From: Zobellia galactanivorans
GTDB taxonomy: Bacteria > Bacteroidota > Bacteroidia > Flavobacteriales > Flavobacteriaceae
NCBI RefSeq assembly: GCF_000973105.1
Contig: NC_015844.1
Span: forward strand, 620,001-684,000
Direction of reading: 5' to 3'
DNA length: 64,000 nucleotides
A program made the translations under genes and the position numbers. The stretch's first letter is position 1. Every line of letters begins with the position of its first letter. Positions 42,180-50,985 of this stretch are shown here, piece after piece. The notes under the pieces are model-generated. The model did no database searches. It saw only the letters and a program-made list of their open reading frames with translations, and was not told the origin of the DNA.

Positions 42180-43571
42180 ATGAGCAATTTCGATGTTATT
42201 GTTTTGGGTAGCGGACCTGGAGGATATGTTACCGCCATTAGAGCCTCACAATTAGGTTTTAAAACGGCCATTATCGAGAAAGAAAGTTTAGGTGGTGTTT
42301 GTTTGAATTGGGGTTGTATACCTACCAAGGCATTATTGAAATCGGCTCAGGTTTTTAATTATCTAAAACACGCGGAAGATTACGGCCTTTCCGCTGAAAA
42401 TGTAGATAAGGATTTTGATGCCGTAGTAAAGAGAAGCCGAGGCGTTGCCGAAGGTATGAGCAAAGGTGTTCAGTTCTTGATGAAGAAGAACAAAATCGAA
42501 GTCATCAAAGGCTATGGTACCTTAAAGGCCGGCAAAAAGGTTTCTGTTAAAGATGCCGATGGCAAAGAAACCGAATACAGTGCCGATCACATTATCATTG
42601 CTACGGGTGCCCGTAGCCGCGAATTACCTAGTTTACCCCAAGATGGTAAAAAAATTATTGGGTATCGCGAGGCTATGACCTTAAAAGAACAACCAAAATC
42701 TATGGTTGTTGTAGGTAGTGGTGCCATCGGTATTGAATTCGCCTATTTCTATAACGCCATGGGTACGGAGGTAACCGTAGTAGAATATCTACCCAACATT
42801 GTTCCTGTTGAAGACGAGGATATCTCAAAACAATTAGAACGCAGCTTAAAAAAATCCGGCATAAAAATAAAAACCTCTGCAGAGGTTACTTCTGTTGACA
42901 CTTCCGGTGACGGCATAAAAGCAACCGTAAAAACGGCTAAAGGCGAAGAGGTTATAGAGGCCGATATCGTTCTTTCCGCCGTTGGTATCAAAACCAATAT
43001 CGAAAACATAGGTCTTGAGAATGTTGGCATTTCTACCGACAGGGACAAAATATTAGTAAACAATTACTACCAGACCAACATACCAGGTTACTACGCTATT
43101 GGCGACGTAACCCCAGGTCAGGCCTTGGCTCACGTTGCCTCTGCCGAAGGTATTCTTTGTGTTGAAAAGATTGCCGACATGCATGTTGAGCCTTTAGATT
43201 ACGGCAACATTCCCGGATGTACATATTGTTCTCCCGAGATTGCATCCGTAGGTCTTACCGAAAAACAAGCAAGGGAAAAAGGATTGGATATCAAAGTTGG
43301 TAAATTTCCTTTCTCGGCCAGTGGTAAAGCAAAAGCAGCTGGTACTCCTGATGGTTTCGTAAAAGTTATTTTTGACGCCAAATATGGTGAGTGGTTAGGA
43401 TGCCACATGATTGGTGCCGGTGTAACCGATATGATCGCCGAAGCCGTTGTAGCCAGAAAACTTGAAACTACCGGCCATGAAATCTTAAAAGCGGTACACC
43501 CTCACCCAACAATGAGTGAAGCCGTTATGGAAGCTGTAGCTGCCGCCTACGACGAGGTGATACACCTGTAA
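42180..43571 (+). CDS. lpdA: Dihydrolipoyl dehydrogenase
   Basis: This 463-residue flavoenzyme reoxidises lipoyl groups of the pyruvate and 2-oxoglutarate dehydrogenase complexes. It has an N-terminal FAD site VLGSGPGGYVTAI, the redox-active disulfide GGVCLNWGCIPTKALL (two cysteines five apart), an NAD site VVGSGAIGIEFAYFYN and the C-terminal HPHPTMSEAVMEA with the catalytic His-Glu pair. Codon choice here is plainer and more AT-rich than in neighbours, as expected of a highly expressed gene. The E1 and E2 genes are not adjacent. A long hairpin follows the stop. Confidence 0.96.
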   Translation: MSNFDVIVLGSGPGGYVTAIRASQLGFKTAIIEKESLGGVCLNWGCIPTKALLKSAQVFNYLKHAEDYGLSAENVDKDFDAVVKRSRGVAEGMSKGVQFLMKKNKIEVIKGYGTLKAGKKVSVKDADGKETEYSADHIIIATGARSRELPSLPQDGKKIIGYREAMTLKEQPKSMVVVGSGAIGIEFAYFYNAMGTEVTVVEYLPNIVPVEDEDISKQLERSLKKSGIKIKTSAEVTSVDTSGDGIKATVKTAKGEEVIEADIVLSAVGIKTNIENIGLENVGISTDRDKILVNNYYQTNIPGYYAIGDVTPGQALAHVASAEGILCVEKIADMHVEPLDYGNIPGCTYCSPEIASVGLTEKQAREKGLDIKVGKFPFSASGKAKAAGTPDGFVKVIFDAKYGEWLGCHMIGAGVTDMIAEAVVARKLETTGHEILKAVHPHPTMSEAVMEAVAAAYDEVIHL

Positions 43572-43589
43572 TAGACAGAATAAATTACC

Positions 43590-43633
43590 AATGGGCCTAT
43601 AAGACCGTGTCGAACACGTCTCATAGGCCCATT
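43590..43633 (+). terminator. Long hairpin after lpdA
   Basis: The perfect 11-base arms AATGGGCCTAT (43590-43600) and ATAGGCCCATT (43623-43633) enclose a second pairing of CGTGT with ACACG. The stem is long and GC-rich but there is no T-run after it. It may be a terminator or an mRNA 3' protecting structure. Confidence 0.7.
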
Positions 43634-43674
43634 ATTACATCTTTAAACGAACTTATTTAAAAAATCCATTCCGT

Positions 43675-43965
43675 ATGCTAAGTTTTTTTCGGGTTATAGC
43701 TATTTTAGAAGGTATCTCTTATTTGGCCCTATTCGCCGTTACCATGCCGTTAAAATATTTGGCAGATTTACCCATGCCCAACAAATATGTAGGGTATGCA
43801 CACGGCGCATTGTTCATCGCCTATATCATTTTGGCGGTTGTTCTTTGGATGGAAAAAAAATGGAGCCTCAAAAAAGGAATCATCCTACTTGTAGCTTCCC
43901 TCCTTCCCTTTGCCACTTTCTATGTGGAAAAAAAGTACTTGAACGAAGACGCTACATTGGCATAA
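43675..43965 (+). CDS. DUF3817 membrane protein
   Basis: This 96-residue protein has about three membrane segments. The pattern FRVIAILEGISYLALFAVTM near the start and YVGYAHGALFIAYII in the middle is the DUF3817 signature, often with a conserved His-Gly. It resembles the integral-membrane YdzA family. Function unknown. It follows the lpdA hairpin by about 40 bases in the same direction. Confidence 0.85.
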   Translation: MLSFFRVIAILEGISYLALFAVTMPLKYLADLPMPNKYVGYAHGALFIAYIILAVVLWMEKKWSLKKGIILLVASLLPFATFYVEKKYLNEDATLA

Positions 43966-43982
43966 GATTCCCTTCCGCCGAA

Positions 43983-44501
43983 TTACCTGAAATGTCTTGC
44001 AGATAAAAAGGTATAGACAAAGCCCATGGTAATGGTAGACCAGGTACTATCATTTATCGTGATACCTGTGTACGAAAAGTTGAGTTCCGATGTTGGCCCG
44101 ACTTGGAAACCTATTTGTGGTCGGTAGTAAAATCCGCCATCGTTTCCTTTGTTCAAACCAAAGGCATTTCCAATATCCCCTCCAATAGAAAAAGTTTTTG
44201 CCGGCCACAATCTAATCGAAGCCGCAAGTGGTAAAAACTGAACGCTAGGGTAGTCAATAGTAACATTCTGCCCCGTAAACGTTTCGGCAAAGCCGTGAAT
44301 GATACCGGCTTTTACCCCTAAGTCAAATACTTTGTTCGGAGCCCACATATAGCCTACATCGGCACCGATAACAACACTAACATAATCGTTGTACTCTCCA
44401 AGCGGCATACCAGCTTGTGCCCCGATTTTAAAGCCTTCTTGGGCAAATAGTGAAATACAGGAAAAAGTCAGGGTCAGGAATAAACAAAAAGATTTGATCA
44501 T
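43983..44501 (-). CDS. Small outer-membrane beta-barrel protein
   Basis: This 172-residue protein has a signal peptide (SFCLFLTLTFSCISLFAQEG, cut after the Ala-Gln) and a mature part of alternating strands: FKIGAQAGMPLGEYNDY, VIGADVGYMWAP, VQFLPLAASIRLWPAKTF and IGFQVGPTSELNF. The predicted eight-stranded barrel fits the porin-like outer membrane beta-barrel family of Bacteroidota. It is convergent with the DUF3817 gene. Function unknown; barrels of this size are usually structural or adhesive. Confidence 0.82.
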   Translation of the reverse strand: MIKSFCLFLTLTFSCISLFAQEGFKIGAQAGMPLGEYNDYVSVVIGADVGYMWAPNKVFDLGVKAGIIHGFAETFTGQNVTIDYPSVQFLPLAASIRLWPAKTFSIGGDIGNAFGLNKGNDGGFYYRPQIGFQVGPTSELNFSYTGITINDSTWSTITMGFVYTFLSARHFR

Positions 44502-44680
44502 GGCAATTTAAGATTTGGTTTGTTTGGATCGCTTTATAAGCTAGAGGCTAAACGAAGGTTTTTATCCTTTTGTTGCAACAACAAACCAAAAATCGATGTG
44601 CGACAAACGATGAAACGCTTTCAAATAAGTTTCCCTTAAACCAAAAAACTGCCTAAAACAGGTCTGAACAAGCCATTAGG

Positions 44681-45097
44681 CTATTTTAAAAAACTCTGAA
44701 TGGCCAAATCATAGCTCTGAAGACCAAAGCCAAGAATCACCCCTTTTGCAACGGGCGAGATGTAAGATACGTGCCTAAATTCTTCGCGCTTATGGGTATT
44801 GGAAATATGGACCTCCACCACAGGTGTCGTAACCGCCTTTATAGCATCGCCAATACCTACGGAAGTGTGCGTATAGGCTGCGGCATTCAAGACAATACCG
44901 TCATAAGAAAAACCTACTTCCTGTATTTTCCCAATAAGTTCACCTTCTATATTCGATTGAAAATATTCGAGCTGAACGTCTTTGAACTTAAACTGTAAAT
45001 CAGCAAAATAATCTTCAAAAGTTTTGTTACCGTATACCTCTGGTTCGCGCTTGCCCAACAGATTCAGGTTAGGGCCGTTGATAATGATTAATTTCAT
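44681..45097 (-). CDS. aroQ: Type II 3-dehydroquinate dehydratase
   Basis: This 138-residue protein converts 3-dehydroquinate to 3-dehydroshikimate. The motifs IINGPNLNLLGKREPEVYG (residues 4-22, including the flexible active-site loop with Arg18 and Tyr21), NAAAYTHTSVGIGDAI and EVHISNTHKREEFRHVS match AroQ. It is divergent from xerD with the outer-membrane gene at 45191-45778 in between; that gene is read in the same direction and ends at a terminator before aroQ. Confidence 0.95.
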   Translation of the reverse strand: MKLIIINGPNLNLLGKREPEVYGNKTFEDYFADLQFKFKDVQLEYFQSNIEGELIGKIQEVGFSYDGIVLNAAAYTHTSVGIGDAIKAVTTPVVEVHISNTHKREEFRHVSYISPVAKGVILGFGLQSYDLAIQSFLK

Positions 45098-45142
45098 ATT
45101 CCAAAAATAAACTTTTTAATGTGATTTTTAATCCAGACAATG

Positions 45143-45168
45143 AAAAACGGCCGCTTTAGGCGGCCGTT
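45143..45168 (-). terminator. Terminator between the 45191 gene and aroQ
   Basis: The perfect 9-base arms AACGGCCGC and GCGGCCGTT with a 5-base loop are followed on the minus strand by a short T-run. It stops the upstream gene's transcript before aroQ. Confidence 0.82.
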
Positions 45169-45190
45169 ATATTTATATGGGTCTTGTCAA

Positions 45191-45778
45191 TTACAGGAAG
45201 TATACGGCCCCTATCGACACTCCGGCATTATAGGCTTTGGTAATTTCCAATACTTTGGAAAGCCCTAGACCTATTCTAAGCTGAAAATAGAAATTTTCAT
45301 CCATTCGGTAACCGCCCCCTATGTTCAAGCCTAATTCAAGAGACTCGGTATCTTGTGACTGAAGGTCCTCTTCCCAGTTATCCGCCAAGAGCAAACCTAC
45401 TTGAGGCCCCAGCTCTACCGCTATTTCATCGGTAATATGGTATTTTCCCATAACCGGTATTTGCAAATAGACCAAATTGGCATTGGAAGGCCCTAAATCG
45501 GCACCTTGTAAAGAAAATAACAACTCTGGCTGCACATAAAAATCATCCATAACAGGTATTTCTACCACACCTCCGACATAAGCCCCCACCCTGGCCGAAA
45601 TGCCATCGAACTCACTACCACGCCATGTGGTGAAATTGATTCCGGTTTTTCCCCCGAAGGAAATATCTCCTGTATTCATTCCTCCCGACGGGCCGGTACC
45701 CTGAATTACGGTTTGTGCAACGCTACTTTGTACTCCAAAAAAAACTAACGCCAGAATAGCGCAAAACTTAATTTTCAT
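45191..45778 (-). CDS. Outer membrane beta-barrel protein, porin-like
   Basis: The start at 45778 gives MKIKFCAILALVFFGVQSSVAQ, a clear signal peptide; the frame extends 33 bases further upstream without a signal. The mature 175 residues have repeated strand patterns such as VGAYVGGVVEIPVMDDFYVQ, ELGPQVGLLLADNW and MDENFYFQLRIGLGLSK, ending in AVYFL, a typical beta-barrel C-terminus. This is the OMP_b-brl_2 type common in Bacteroidota. Function unknown. Confidence 0.83.
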   Translation of the reverse strand: MKIKFCAILALVFFGVQSSVAQTVIQGTGPSGGMNTGDISFGGKTGINFTTWRGSEFDGISARVGAYVGGVVEIPVMDDFYVQPELLFSLQGADLGPSNANLVYLQIPVMGKYHITDEIAVELGPQVGLLLADNWEEDLQSQDTESLELGLNIGGGYRMDENFYFQLRIGLGLSKVLEITKAYNAGVSIGAVYFL

Positions 45779-46022
45779 GATTACAATGGTTTTTGTGAAC
45801 GCTATTTTCATTAGTCGTCACCCCTTATTTTTACAAAAAAAAAACAGACTTTAAGACCAAGGCAACAACAACGAAAACTAGCATTGGTTCGTTATTATAT
45901 CGTAACCAAAGATAGAAAACTTTATATACTGTCAGTTATTTAGCTCATTTTTTGATTTTAATTTTTACATCCCCTTATAAAAAACGGATTGCCGTAAACC
46001 CTGCAATGGTTAACTTTACCCT

Positions 46023-46919
46023 ATGAATTGGCATGAAGCGCTTCAAGACTACCAACATTACCTAAAAATAGAACGGGGCCTATCGAAAAACTCGATTACC
46101 AACTACACTTTGGACATTACCAAGCTCATGGGTTTTCTAGATGCGAGTTCCTTAAGCGATAGCCCTGTAAAAATCAAAAAGGAAGTTTTACAGCAGTTCG
46201 TCTATCAGGTGGCGAAGACCATGAACCCAAGGTCACAGGCACGTATTATATCAGGACTCAAAAGTTTTTTCAACTATTTGGTTTTTGAAGACTATAGGGA
46301 CGACAATCCGATGGACCTGATCGAATCACCCAAGATAGGCCGCAAACTACCGGATACCCTATCGGAAGATGAGATCAACGCCCTAATCGAAGCAATAGAC
46401 CTTTCAAAACCCGAAGGCGAGCGGAATCGTGCCATGCTCGAAACACTCTACGGGTGCGGACTCAGGGTATCGGAACTAATCAACCTTAAAATCTCGGACC
46501 TGTTTTTTGAGGAAGACTTCATAAAAGTGACGGGTAAAGGAGACAAACAGCGTTTTGTTCCGATTAGCCCCGTCAACAAAAAATACATTGCTATTTACAG
46601 AAAGGAGATACGGGTTCACCAAAACATTCAAAAGGGGTTTGAAGACATCCTTTTCCTAAACCGTAGGGGGCGACAGCTTACCCGTGCCATGGTCTTTACC
46701 ATCATCAAACAACTGGCGGTAAAAATAGACCTAAAAAAAAGCATTAGCCCCCATACTTTCAGACATTCATTTGCCACTCACCTCTTACAAAACGGGGCCG
46801 ATCTAAGGGCCATTCAACAGATGTTGGGGCACGAAAGTATTACCACTACCGAGGTGTACGTACATGTAGACCGCACACACCTGACCGATGTCATGAACAA
46901 ATACCACCCGAGAAAGTAG
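46023..46919 (+). CDS. xerD: Site-specific tyrosine recombinase XerD
   Basis: This 298-residue protein has an N-terminal SAM-like domain starting with LQDYQHYLKIERGLSKNSI and a catalytic domain with the full set of active residues: CGLRVSELINL (Arg), KVTGKGDKQRFVP (Lys), HTFRHSFATHLL (His-x2-Arg), LGHESITTTEVYVHV (His and nucleophile Tyr). It resolves chromosome dimers at dif with XerC. Its housekeeping length, full catalytic set and neighbourhood argue against a mobile integrase. No dif-like site was found in this window. Confidence 0.93.
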   Translation: MNWHEALQDYQHYLKIERGLSKNSITNYTLDITKLMGFLDASSLSDSPVKIKKEVLQQFVYQVAKTMNPRSQARIISGLKSFFNYLVFEDYRDDNPMDLIESPKIGRKLPDTLSEDEINALIEAIDLSKPEGERNRAMLETLYGCGLRVSELINLKISDLFFEEDFIKVTGKGDKQRFVPISPVNKKYIAIYRKEIRVHQNIQKGFEDILFLNRRGRQLTRAMVFTIIKQLAVKIDLKKSISPHTFRHSFATHLLQNGADLRAIQQMLGHESITTTEVYVHVDRTHLTDVMNKYHPRK

Positions 46920-46925
46920 AGGGCA

Positions 46926-47432
46926 TTAAAATTTAATTTTGCTTTTTATCGACAACAAACTCGGCATTCCGTAAGTACCTATATTCGATTTATTGAAGTT
47001 CAAATCGTGATTAACTTCCATCATCACATTTTTATTGATGTCGTAGCCAACACCGTTCGTCATGATATAACGTGGCCTGGGTGCATTTGCACCATGCTTA
47101 TCCAATTCCCGTTCCATTGCAGCCCCGTTTACGAAGTACAGCCTATCGCTAACATAATTTTTTAGTCTCACCGATACCTTTTGAACATCAAAGGTCCTAT
47201 AGGTGTCATAGTAATTCTGTAGCTCAACCATGAATTTTTCGTCAAATTCATAGCCTATCAAAAACTCCGAGTGCATTTCATTATCCATAAAAACCGGATA
47301 AGAATATGCACTTGTATTGAAGTTCGAATTTTCCGTAAGGGGTTCAACACCCTGTAGTGTCTTTTCGGGAGTTTGACACTTTCCAATGGCTACAATAAAA
47401 AATATGAATGCAATTCTGATCAATGTAATCAT
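46926..47432 (-). CDS. Exported protein of unknown function
   Basis: This 168-residue protein has a signal peptide (IRIAFIFFIVAIGKCQT). The mature part contains YEFDEKFMVELQNYYDT, VSVRLKNYVSDRLYFVNG and NKNVMMEVNHDLNF, alternating strands like those of a small outer-membrane protein, and ends in an aromatic residue (KSKIKF). I do not recognise a family. It is convergent with xerD, with six bases between the stops. Confidence 0.6.
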   Translation of the reverse strand: MITLIRIAFIFFIVAIGKCQTPEKTLQGVEPLTENSNFNTSAYSYPVFMDNEMHSEFLIGYEFDEKFMVELQNYYDTYRTFDVQKVSVRLKNYVSDRLYFVNGAAMERELDKHGANAPRPRYIMTNGVGYDINKNVMMEVNHDLNFNKSNIGTYGMPSLLSIKSKIKF

Positions 47433-47654
47433 AGCTTGGTTTTGTCATTATAAATATAAGCATACCCCGGGCCAAAAATGGCTGATTTTGACAATTTTAA
47501 CCTTTGGGTGAAGCCCAAAAAAGCACCTCATTTTCACTTTAAACGCTGTTTTACAGGAAATTTATAAACCGAAAACGTTGTAGTTTAGCCCCATACGCCT
47601 ACCCCCTCTTTTATTGAATCTACAAGTTCTATATTTAAAAAATAAATAAAGCAC

Positions 47655-49349
47655 ATGTACGAAAACACCGAACGAAAATGGTGGAAAGAAGGTATAGTCT
47701 ATCAAATCTACCCAAGAAGTTTTCAAGATACCACCGGTAACGGTATTGGCGACCTACAGGGCATCATTAAAAGACTCGATTATATAAAAAGCCTAGGTGT
47801 CGATATCATTTGGCTGAATCCCGTTTACACTTCCCCCAACGACGATAACGGCTATGATATTTCAAACTATAGGGATATTATGGGCGAGTTCGGAACCATG
47901 GAAGACATGGACGAGCTTATGTCCGAAATGAAAAAAAGGGACCTACGCCTGGTCATGGACCTTGTTGTAAACCACAGTAGCGATGAACATCAATGGTTTG
48001 TTGAATCGCGAAAATCAAGAGACAACCCTTACCGCGACTACTATCATTGGTGGCCCGCCGAAAAAGGCACTCCCCCAAAACGTTTTAGTTATTTTGACAT
48101 AGACAGCAATGCGTGGAAGTATGACGCACCTAGCGATTCATATTACCTACACTACTACTCGGCCAAACAACCCGACCTCAAATGGGAAAACCCCAAAGTA
48201 AGGGAAGAAGTCTACGACCTTATGAAATTTTGGTTCGACAAAGGCATAGACGGTTTCCGTATGGATGTGATTTCAACCATTTCAAAAGACACCGATTACC
48301 CCGAGCTTCCTGAAAAGTACAAGGGCGATTTTATTCCGTACTACGCCGAAGGCCCCCACTTGCACGAGTACCTGCAGGAAATGAATGAAAAAGTTTTGAG
48401 CAAGTATGATGTCATGACGGTTGGCGAGGCTCCCGGTGTTCGAAAAGAACAGGCCTTAGACTTTGTTGATGAAGACCGAAACGAACTCAATATGTTCTTT
48501 CATTTTGACCTTATGGGCCTTGACCGTGAACCCGGGGAGACCTTTAAGATGAGAAAAGAACCTTGGAAACTCACCGAATTTAAACGGATATTCACGGAAT
48601 GGGACGAAGTCTTTGTCAAAAAAGGATGGGGAAGCCTTTACTTAAACAACCACGATTTCCCCCGCAGTGTCAGCCGTTGGGGAAGCGACTCTAAGGCGCA
48701 TTGGAAACACTCGGCCACCCTATTACAAACCTTTCTGCTCTCAATGCGCGGAACCCCCTATTTTTTGTATGGAGAGGAAATAGGAATGACCAACATAAAA
48801 TTTGACCGTATAACCGACTATCAAGACATTAACACCCTGACCCGCTACGAAAGCATAAAAAAGTCCGGCGGTGACCTGGAAGCTTTTATCAAAAACGAAA
48901 AAGATGCCGGAAGGGACAATGCCCGAACTCCCATGCAATGGAATACCGAGCCCCATTCGGGCTTTACCGTAAAAAAACCTTGGTTAAAGGTGAATGAAAA
49001 TTACAAGGAAGGTATCAACGTTGCAACACAAGAATCGGATAAAGACTCGGTACTCAATTACTTCAGGAACATGGTTCAAGTGCGAAAAGACCATCTCGGA
49101 CTAGTCTATGGCACCTACCGCTTATTGCTTAAAGACAACGAAAAGGTATATGCTTATGCCCGGGAATGGCAAGGGGAACAATTTTTAGTCCTCCTCAACT
49201 TTTCAACCGAACCCAGTTCGGTAAGCATAAATGAATTTTCATTTGAAAAGGCACGCCTCATCATTTCGAACAATCAGGCCGAAAACACCCAAATCGGAAA
49301 CAATTTTGAACTAGCCCCTTATCAAGCTTCGATTTATAAGGTCTTTTGA
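47655..49349 (+). CDS. GH13 alpha-glucosidase (oligo-1,6-glucosidase type)
   Basis: This 564-residue protein begins WWKEGIVYQIYPRSFQDTTG and has the four GH13 motifs: MDLVVNHSS, DGFRMDVIS (nucleophile D204), TVGEAPG (E258) and NNHDFPRS (D334). QPDLKWENP near residue 172 is the family-specific segment of oligo-1,6-glucosidase and related enzymes. No signal peptide is seen, so it acts in the cytoplasm on short alpha-glucans taken up by the cell. Maltase, isomaltase or trehalose-6-phosphate hydrolase activity cannot be distinguished. Its last 16 bases overlap the convergent NDH-2 gene. Confidence 0.88.
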   Translation: MYENTERKWWKEGIVYQIYPRSFQDTTGNGIGDLQGIIKRLDYIKSLGVDIIWLNPVYTSPNDDNGYDISNYRDIMGEFGTMEDMDELMSEMKKRDLRLVMDLVVNHSSDEHQWFVESRKSRDNPYRDYYHWWPAEKGTPPKRFSYFDIDSNAWKYDAPSDSYYLHYYSAKQPDLKWENPKVREEVYDLMKFWFDKGIDGFRMDVISTISKDTDYPELPEKYKGDFIPYYAEGPHLHEYLQEMNEKVLSKYDVMTVGEAPGVRKEQALDFVDEDRNELNMFFHFDLMGLDREPGETFKMRKEPWKLTEFKRIFTEWDEVFVKKGWGSLYLNNHDFPRSVSRWGSDSKAHWKHSATLLQTFLLSMRGTPYFLYGEEIGMTNIKFDRITDYQDINTLTRYESIKKSGGDLEAFIKNEKDAGRDNARTPMQWNTEPHSGFTVKKPWLKVNENYKEGINVATQESDKDSVLNYFRNMVQVRKDHLGLVYGTYRLLLKDNEKVYAYAREWQGEQFLVLLNFSTEPSSVSINEFSFEKARLIISNNQAENTQIGNNFELAPYQASIYKVF

Positions 49350-50659
49350 TTTTTGAACAAAGAATAATCACGCTGATAGGGACGTATAATCAATCGTGCC
49401 TCCCTATCAAAGCGTACATAATTGTAGACCCAGTTTACAAAAACCACTACCCTGTTTCTAAACCCGATAAGAAAAAAGAGGTGTATGAACATCCATATGA
49501 ACCAGGCAAAAACCCCTTGAAACTTATAATGTTTTAGATCCACCACGGCCTTGTTTCGACCTACCGTGGCCATGCTACCCTTGTCTTTATACACAAAAGG
49601 CTCCATGGCTTCGTCATGAACCAAACGCAATAGGTTTTCACCCAGGTTACGCCCCTGTTGAATGGCAGGCTGCGCCATCATCGGGTGCCCTTGAGGGGTA
49701 GCGTCTGTCTGCATACAAGCTATATCGCCAATGGCAAAAATACGATCATGACCGATCACTTGATTAAACTCATTAACCTTTAAACGGTTGCCGCCCGCTA
49801 GAATTTCCTTGGCATCCAGCCCGGCGATAGGCACGCCTTTTACCCCGGCGGCCCACACCAAAGTGGCCGCTTCAAACTTCAGTTCCGTTTTTGTCAAAGC
49901 CGTTTTACCATCATAAGTGGTAACCCGTGTATTTTTCCAGATATTGACCCCAAGGCTTTCTAGAAAATCCTCTGCCTTTTTCGAAGCATTATCGCTCATT
50001 CCCTTCAATATCCGGTCCCCCGATTGCACGAGGTTGATCTGCGCCCTACGGGTATCTAGATCCGGATAATCTTTAGGAAGGATCCCTTTCTTGATTTCGG
50101 CCAAGGCACCGGCCAGCTCCACTCCCGTAGGTCCGCCCCCTACGATTACGAAGTTCATCAACGCATCGCGCTCATGCAAATCATCGGTCAATAGTGCTTG
50201 TTCAAAATTCTCGAGTATAAGACTCCTAAGGTTCAACGATTGCGGAATGGTCTTCATGGCCATACCGTTGAGCTCAATTTCGGTATTGCCAAAAAAATTA
50301 GTGGTAGAACCTGCGGCAATGACCAAATAATCATAGGACAACTGACCGATATTGGTAACGATAACCTTTGATTCGGGCCTCACTTGCTGTACTTCGGCCA
50401 AGCGAAAGTAAAAGTTGCTGTAGTCTTGTAAAATCTTCCGGATCGGATAAGCTATGGAGTCAGGCTCAAGCCCTCCCGTGGAAACCTGATACAGCAAGGG
50501 TTGAAACGTATGATAGTTGTTTTTGTCAAGAAGCACGACTTGCACTTCTTTTTTTTTGCTCAATTTCTTGGCCAAGGCCACTCCCCCGAAACCACCACCA
50601 ACAATTACGATACGCGGTAGACTCAATTTAGGGATGTTAAGTGCATCTATATCTGACAT
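49334..50659 (-). CDS. ndh: Type II NADH dehydrogenase (NDH-2)
   Basis: The start at 50659 (MSDIDALNIPKLSLP) gives 441 residues. The FAD site is VIVGGGFGGVALAKKLSKK and the NADH site NFVIVGGGPTGVELAGALAE near residue 170. The C-terminal region FAWFIWMFIHLFFLIGFRN is the amphipathic part that holds such enzymes on the membrane. It passes electrons from NADH to quinone without pumping protons. The end of the gene overlaps the convergent GH13 gene by 16 bases. Confidence 0.9.
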   Translation of the reverse strand: MSDIDALNIPKLSLPRIVIVGGGFGGVALAKKLSKKKEVQVVLLDKNNYHTFQPLLYQVSTGGLEPDSIAYPIRKILQDYSNFYFRLAEVQQVRPESKVIVTNIGQLSYDYLVIAAGSTTNFFGNTEIELNGMAMKTIPQSLNLRSLILENFEQALLTDDLHERDALMNFVIVGGGPTGVELAGALAEIKKGILPKDYPDLDTRRAQINLVQSGDRILKGMSDNASKKAEDFLESLGVNIWKNTRVTTYDGKTALTKTELKFEAATLVWAAGVKGVPIAGLDAKEILAGGNRLKVNEFNQVIGHDRIFAIGDIACMQTDATPQGHPMMAQPAIQQGRNLGENLLRLVHDEAMEPFVYKDKGSMATVGRNKAVVDLKHYKFQGVFAWFIWMFIHLFFLIGFRNRVVVFVNWVYNYVRFDREARLIIRPYQRDYSLFKNQKTL

Positions 50660-50985
50660 ATTCCAAAATATGGGCAAAATTAATCATTCAATACTTACCC
50701 CACGGGCAAACCACAGGTTTTATTCCTTTAGGACAAATTAAAACGTAAGAAATTTCATTTCACTATGTAGTGAAATAAAGTTTATTTAACTTTAACTAAA
50801 ATTCAAAAATGTAACTTTTAAAAATAATCACATCCATCGGACAGTATCATATCACCTTAAAAATCAATGATCTTGATCCCATTTTCAAAAACAACATCTT
50901 CAATCACAGCTTAAAATAACCAAATTGACGCTGTAACAATTAATCCTTTAGTGCTACTAATAGTCTAACAACCTACCAACTTGGA
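50660..50985. promoter_or_regulatory. Intergenic region with palindrome at 50757-50776
   Basis: This 326-base gap between divergent ndh and the sigma factor gene is AT-rich and without a gene. It contains a perfect 9-base inverted repeat, ATTTCACTA and TAGTGAAAT around a TG spacer (50757-50776), a good candidate operator. No full TAnnTTTG promoter was found on either strand near the genes, and I see nothing else. Confidence 0.5.

Noticed and set aside
46023-46919. Possible mobile-element integrase
   Set aside because: The tyrosine recombinase has housekeeping XerD length and sequence, sits beside aroQ and an outer-membrane gene, and no att-like repeats, cargo genes or tRNA target are present.
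47575-47600. AACGTT palindrome ahead of the GH13 gene as a LacI-type operator
   Set aside because: Only six bases are palindromic and the sequence around it does not match a longer operator; no LacI-type regulator is nearby.
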